64,000 nt of DNA from Sphagnum magellanicum (taxonomy: Eukaryota; Streptophyta; Sphagnopsida; Sphagnales; Sphagnaceae): positions 682,001 to 746,000 of the forward strand of contig CM038912.1 of the NCBI GenBank assembly GCA_021904315.1. The letters are read 5' to 3'. This document shows positions 60,333 to 64,000 of the stretch, piece after piece. The notes beneath the pieces were generated by a model, which ran no database searches, was not told where the DNA came from, and was given only the letters and a program-made list of their open reading frames with translations. Numbering within the stretch: the first letter of the stretch is position 1; every line of letters starts with the position of its first letter. The position numbers and the translations under genes are program-made.

Positions 60333-63300
60333 TCATAGGTCAAAACTGACAGAGTGGTAGTTAAATTGGACTTGATGGGTTTTGTCATGATTGGAGTTCA
60401 GCGATTGACATACTTCAGCAACATTTGTTTCAAGACTTTCAGGTCCACAGACCAGGACTCCTATGCTTACACTGCCCCTTTGTTGCTTCGTGCTCATCTC
60501 GAAAAGCTCTGCAAAAGAAACATCATAACTGGCTGAGGTCTTTCCACAGAGAAAGAGAAACTATCATTAGGTCTCAAGCTCAAATGAAAAAAAACAGCAG
60601 TTGAAAGCCTAGACAGGGGGAATTTTGTTTGTCACCTTTCAGATTTGGTCTTTGACCAATGTGGGTATCTGATGGAAACACCAAATGATCTCCACACTCA
60701 TTTGCAAGTATGGTGCTATCATCGTCCACATCGATAAGTCGCTGTGTACTCTCAGAATCTACTACTTTGATCTGGTCATCACTTCTCTTCCACAAAGCAA
60801 TGGCAGTCCCACCAAAAAATACAATACCTAAAACAAGGCTAACTACACTGAAGAAACCTTGCAATGACCAAGAAACACGTCCATGACTGTAGTAACAACG
60901 GTCTAGAAAAGATCTAACTATAATGTACCCAATGAAGGAAGCAATTAAACTCAAACCAACCCAAAAGACACTACCTGTGCCCACTAGATTTGACACAGGT
61001 TTCTTAGAGGCCTCTAGATTGTATAGGGAAGAAAGAATGCACAATTTCTTAGAAGAGTACTCGACGTCTTTGAATCCTGATGTCTGTGTGATCCTATGTT
61101 CATGGCTGATAACAGGCCCAGCTTCTGCTTCTTCTGCTTCTTCTTCTTCTTGAGTAACAAAGAGCTGGACATTTAAGTTCAGTTTCATATCATAGTCAGG
61201 GCAGATTGATGATGGAGAAACCAAGTCGAGAATTTGAAGCTCCTTGGATTTCTTCACAGCCCAGATTAGTGTTAAATCTCTTGGTAGATTCGGCTGCTGT
61301 CTTTGGTGCCGATGAAGCAAGTCTCGTAAGATTGCAATAAATGGTGTTATTCCAATTCCTCCAGCCACCAGTATGAGTGATTCATACCTGTCCACACAAT
61401 AACCCAAATCCATTCTTAGTTTCTTATCACCATTTGGATTCACCACAACAATTGGGTACTTTCCAGAATTCAGTTGTAAGAACTGAGACTTTGGATTCAG
61501 TACCCAATTGTTGCAGATACTTTGGGAAGATCTGTTTGCCATCTGGACTCAACCCTCAAAAGACTATTTGAAATTTCCAAAGCAACGAAGTTCTCATCAG
61601 CTTGCAATTATCTCCAAAGTCTAGATCTCCTTAATTTCAGACCAAGAATTTCAGGATTTCCAGAACCATGTTCAGGGGAGTTTTAGAAGTTGATAGAAGA
61701 AAATCAAGAGTGATGCAGAAGAAGTTACCAGAGGAAAAAATCAGATTCATGACCATATGGTCCTTCAACTGCGACATTTATGGAGAAAGGGCATGGCATT
61801 GGCTTTACAGCCTGGGAGACCATGTCCTGCAACTTGAGGCTCCAATCTCCATATGGCTTCACTAAGATCTTCAGTCGGTCATTGCCATCATGTGGGCTTG
61901 ATGTTACACTATATGGGTGCCACTGAAGAGATGATATCCTTGGAACATTGAGGAACACAAAACTCAGTGCATGGTACTTCAAACCTGAACACAACAAACC
62001 AAAAGTAAAAGTGAGGAGATTGCATATGATTGTGTGTAGTGGCCTTTGCACACAATGCTAAAATTGTTTCTTCCAGTTTCATAGTTTTGATCATAGTGTT
62101 GCCGTGACCATGCTTGAAGATTTTAGTAATCAAATGGAAGATATTCATACCTTGAGGCTTGGCCAAAACCAATTCGAACACACCACATGGCAGCAGCTTA
62201 GTGGAGAGAACCTCCACAGTGCTACGTGATTGGCAGAAGCGGAGGAATCGATCAAACGCAAACAGAAAAATTCCACTGAAAGCGGCAGAGAAGGTGAAGT
62301 CGCCCACATGCAATGCCACGCATATGATGAAAAGGATGTAAAGCTGATGGGTGTAGAAGAAAAGCTCAAACCTTTTCCGGCGCACCCACTGTATTGAGGT
62401 CAACCACATTGTAACACCTGTTAGCAATGCAATGAGTCCTGGAAAATTTGCGACTTTGTAAGGTTTCCAATCCAACAGCTGCAAAAAGCACACATATGGC
62501 AGTCAGAAATGGCTACTAGAGATTCAACAGGACCAAAAGAAGAATACAGAAGTATATATGCAAGGGTGTAAGGATTTCATGAGGGCAGATCATTAAAGGA
62601 ACACAAGAAAAAAAGGAGTAATGACATTGTCAACAAGCTCTCACCTTGATGAGACAACCTTCAGAGAACCACGCAATGCAATAGGAAAGACCATGGAGTG
62701 TGAAGATTGTCATCACAAAGTTACCCAACCACACGTGGTACTTGATTGCATGCTCAAAGGGAATATCAAGAACCCGCAAAATCACAGATCCTCGTGAAAC
62801 CGGCAAAAAGAGAAGATTCAGACATACAAGCCCAATAAATCCAAGTCGAAACCCAGTTTTTTTCAATTTCTTCCCCCACCTGCAAACCCAGGGTGAGTTC
62901 TTTTTCGCATGAGTAAATAAACAGTGGATTTCTGTTTGTTGGGTTTCTGTGGCAGTCTCCAGTGTCTCATGCATTCCCAATGCTAGGAAGATTAGAATTT
63001 CAGTGGGGCGGCAACTGACAAAAGCAAGGAGGGAGCAGATTGAAATGTTTTCGCACTTACAGAGTCTCACTAGGTTTGCTGATGCTGATGATGCGGTTGG
63101 CCTCATCAAAATCATGTATCATATAGTTGGCCAGCATCCAAATGACAATGGCTATAAATACTACAATCCACAGAACCTCTGCAGATGACAGAACACCAAA
63201 CCAGCTCCGCACCACAATTGGGTTTGTTCCAAAGAGTACCCTTCTCCTCCCTCTCTCTTTCTTCTTGTCTCCTACCCTGAACAGAGTTTTTCACACTAAC

Positions 63301-64000
63301 TCTTTTCTCCAAAACCATTCTGTTTGATGATCATGCAGTTTCAGAACAAAAAATGGATTGTAAGAGGATAAGGGGAAGATCAATACTTGGAAGTGTCGTT
63401 AGTGGCTGAGAGCTGAAGGTAGATGAGGGCCAAAGCCACAAGAAGGAGCAAAGGACCAGCCAGCAATGCAGAAAAAACACCTGCAGAGAGAGGAGAACAC
63501 ATACACCATCACCACCATCCCCTGTGCTGTTGCAATAAAATCCAGTACATGACAGAATAATGACTGCCATGCAAAAACTCTGAAAAGCCTTAAAGGTTCA
63601 ATAAACTTCCACAGTGAAGTTCCAGACACAATGCTCAAATTCCTCAAGCCTGGCATGCATCTTGGCATGAATCTTTGCAAAAACTCAAACTAGAAAGATG
63701 AACTCAGAAATCTAAAAAGAGATGAGACTATTGATGATGATGAGAACATCATCATCATCTGAAGAAGGGGAAAACTAAGAAAAAGACAAAGCAGTGTCAA
63801 GAGACACCCACAAAGATCCGCACATTAAAAAAAATTCCAGCAGGCTTAGAAAACAAAAGTAGGAGTACCACTGAAACCAAAGCTTGTGCTCTTGTTCATC
63901 AACACAGACGTGTTAAGGTAGTTGAGCATATGTGTTGTGGGGAATGTGGCGAGGGTTACAATCCAGCAACCAAACACAAAACACATTGTAAGACCAATCA
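60333..64000 (-). CDS. FRO: Ferric reductase oxidase (FRO family), 5' end outside the window
   Basis: A membrane flavocytochrome that transfers electrons from NADPH via FAD and haems to ferric (or cupric) ions. Exons from the window edge: 64000-63869 (exon 1, partial), 63480-63387, 63276-63061, 62879-62645, 62478-62151, 61984-61729, 61387-60636 and 60508-60333. Lengths match the unit 1 copy except for one extra codon in the acidic stretch of exon 7. No stop interrupts the visible frame, and the exon 3 donor is a normal GTAAGTG. Haem ligands lie in KYHVWLGN...TLHG and YTHQLY...ALHVGD. The FAD site is LQWHPYS, the NADPH site LVAGGIGITPF, and the C terminus VCGPESL...YHSVSFDL. By comparison with unit 1, the start codon should lie about 140 bp past the window end. 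The subcellular membrane (plasma membrane or organelle) cannot be told from this part. Confidence 0.92.

Larger units (their letters stand above)
53025..64000 (+). repeat. Tandem segmental duplication, unit 3 (cut by window end)
   Basis: This unit repeats unit 1 from its first base: shared spacer, truncated HNL copy at 53,747-56,246, spacer with a short AT microsatellite, TAGG-rich tract and then the FRO gene. It lacks the 4.07-kb segment found at 6,906-10,979 of unit 1. The flanks meet at 59,917/59,925 with about seven unrelated bases between them. The unit continues past the window end inside FRO exon 1. Confidence 0.85.

Overview
The window is nuclear DNA of a land plant. It is AT-rich, its genes have spliceosomal introns, and it carries CACTA-type miniature elements, a ferric reductase (FRO) gene, the remains of a plant PPR-DYW gene, and plant-type NB-ARC/LRR immune receptors. 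The receptors have an N-terminal alpha/beta-hydrolase instead of a TIR or coiled coil. This hydrolase-NBS-LRR ('HNL') class was described from liverwort surveys, so I infer a non-seed plant (bryophyte, lycophyte or fern). I cannot decide which from the sequence alone.

The window is a tandem segmental duplication in three direct units. Unit 1 is about 1-36,936: a truncated HNL pseudogene on the + strand (677-3198), AT-rich spacer, a 4.07-kb segment absent from unit 3, a broken FRO gene (11,389-15,180, -), a decayed PPR-DYW pseudogene (16,120-17,640, +), a featureless stretch, and HNL-1 (26,706-34,495, -). Unit 2 is about 36,937-53,024 and is shorter. It has lost the HNL fragment (3.95 kb) and the whole FRO/PPR interval (about 13.8 kb), but it carries HNL-2 (45,102-51,402, -), the only receptor here with all its reading frames open. 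Unit 3 starts at 53,025 and runs off the window. It has the HNL fragment again (53,747-56,246, +) and an FRO copy (60,333 to beyond 64,000, -) with no visible lesion.

Exon models were built by hand from splice sites and phase. HNL has a short, possibly nuclear-targeted first exon, two exons for the hydrolase core, a 51-codon exon with the catalytic-His region, a 353-codon NB-ARC exon and one long LRR exon. The FRO model has eight coding exons totalling 775 codons, with phases that agree throughout. Unit 1 FRO has two nonsense codons and a weakened splice donor that unit 3 lacks.

The most notable biology is the receptor cluster. The LRR is a coding minisatellite of nearly identical 72-bp units, 33 in HNL-1 and 19 in HNL-2. 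Differences concentrate at the predicted exposed positions, there is evidence of very recent unit amplification, nonsense codons set the end of the array, and decayed units continue past the stop. Truncated receptor copies lie in the opposite orientation and could give antisense transcripts. Most of the remaining DNA is AT-rich spacer in which I see no genes.
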